From positions 62,001-126,000 of the forward strand of contig JAGOMA010000001.1 in assembly GCA_017993775.1 (NCBI GenBank): 64,000 nucleotides of DNA. Reading direction: 5' to 3'. The position numbers were made by a program, and so were the translations under genes. Below are positions 63,529-64,000 of the stretch, in pieces. Each line of letters opens with the position of its first letter. The stretch's first letter is position 1. The notes beneath the pieces are model-generated. The model worked only from the letters and a program-made list of their open reading frames with translations. It had not been told where the DNA came from and searched no databases. The DNA comes from Chloroflexota bacterium. GTDB taxonomy: Bacteria > Chloroflexota > Anaerolineae > Promineifilales > Promineifilaceae.

Positions 63529-63849
63529 AAATGTCTCCAGTTTATTTCACAAGAGTACTCACTGAGAGCATCGTGGCCAATAATAAACCCGTATCATTCT
63601 ATGGTCTCACATGATTTGGTCAAGTGCAGGATGATGATTATCGGTAACGGCTAAGGGTATATGGCAAAAACGCAGGAGGGAGGCGGGTAAAGTTTTTAGG
63701 GAACGTGGGCTTTATGGCTTCAGGGGATAGTTCCCGAGTTCGTAAGGAACATTGTAAGGTGATCTGGCGCTTTACTACCAATTTCTAACCTAATTGCCGG
63801 AGTGTGTTAGTATAATGCGATTGGTTTTTTGCTTGCCTTCTTTGGAGGC
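63529..63849. other. Intergenic region with divergent promoters
   Basis: 321 bp between the nucleotidyltransferase gene and a possible plus-strand gene. Holds the promoter at 63596-63623 (minus) and a TATAAT at 63811 (plus). No other element recognised. Confidence 0.5.
63596..63623 (-). promoter_or_regulatory. Promoter of the nucleotidyltransferase operon
   Basis: Minus-strand TTGACC (63623-63618), 16-bp spacer, TAGAAT (63601-63596); start codon about 70 bp beyond. Confidence 0.55.
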
Positions 63850-64000
63850 ATGTTGCTTGAAAAACTTTTCCTTTTGCCAGTAGTAAGCGGTAATTTTCCA
63901 TTATTCAACCAGCCAACTTCGATGCACTATAATTTATTTTTTCGTTTATTGAAACGGCCGTTTTTACGTACGCAGTATGAAACGGTGAATGGGTGGGAAC
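63850..64000 (+). CDS. Possible partial gene running off the right edge
   Basis: An open frame of 50 codons from ATG 63850 to the window end, starting MLLEKLFLLPVVSGNF, with GGAGG directly upstream (one base from the ATG, unusually close) and TATAAT at 63811. A second start at 63925 (MHYNLFFRLLKRPFLR) is possible. Too short to identify. Confidence 0.4.
   Translation, partial: MLLEKLFLLPVVSGNFPLFNQPTSMHYNLFFRLLKRPFLRTQYETVNGWE

Overview
The window looks like a chromosomal segment of a GC-rich, free-living member of the Chloroflexota, probably Anaerolineae-like. I infer this from content, not from a marker gene: many lipoproteins with Pro/Thr/Ala linkers, gingipain- and clostripain-like proteases, a Hanks kinase with a long Thr/Pro stalk, an aldehyde:ferredoxin oxidoreductase, fasciclin and YceI lipoproteins, and an STAND/WD40 regulator. 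No rRNA, tRNA, CRISPR array or classical insertion sequence was found.

Layout. 1-4.1 kb (minus): histidine genes hisG-hisD-hisC behind a sigma70-type promoter, a His-rich leader peptide and an intrinsic terminator, that is, a his attenuator. Hairpin repeats have entered this operon three times: between hisG and hisD, between hisD and hisC (this copy carries a frameshifted GxxExxY gene), and in frame inside hisC. 4.1-8.7 kb (plus): two tandem ParB-like/double-Usp proteins, a small hypothetical and a membrane-anchored helix-hairpin-helix protein. 8.7-17.5 kb: two ABC-F ATPases flank a 14-blade WD40 STAND protein and an NTF2-like lipoprotein. 17.8-26.8 kb (mostly minus): C25 protease, signal peptidase, YceI lipoprotein, PAS histidine kinase, obg-nadD and yceD. 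26.9-32.6 kb (plus): rdgB, threonine aldolase, a transmembrane Ser/Thr kinase with extracellular domains, and MoaD plus a MoaD-associated protein. 32.7-35.6 kb (minus): the oxidoreductase and a protoglobin-MoaD fusion. 36-43.8 kb: DinB and HD proteins, a CrtI-like/SRPBCC/DICT-like/SDR group, a double fasciclin lipoprotein, SanA-like and HdeD-like proteins and a lone receiver. 44-53.3 kb (minus): an acyl-CoA cluster (MaoC hydratase, AidB-type dehydrogenase, CoA transferase, acyl-CoA ligase, thioesterase) with two metallo-beta-lactamase-fold hydrolases. 53.4-63.5 kb (minus): membrane protein, GNAT, GrpB, clostripain, and a tightly coupled run of nucleotidyltransferase, glycosyltransferase, phosphotransferase, K+ channel, enoyl-CoA reductase-like SDR and a TPP enzyme. 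A partial plus-strand frame may begin at 63850.

Two layers lie over the genes. First, the palindromic octamer ACGGCCGT occurs about 140 times (hand count), inside genes in all three phases and between genes, where one or two copies are expected by chance. It behaves like cyanobacterial HIP1 or an uptake sequence, and one inverted pair forms a transcription terminator. Second, gene borders are studded with several unrelated families of short hairpin repeats: a 60-bp AGACCC element, AGATTGGTCCAATCT dyads, CACGCAT heptamers and CGCAAAG/CGCGGAG nonamers. The nonamer family is the most interesting because one copy frames a nuclease-like GxxExxY gene and another has become part of the HisC protein.
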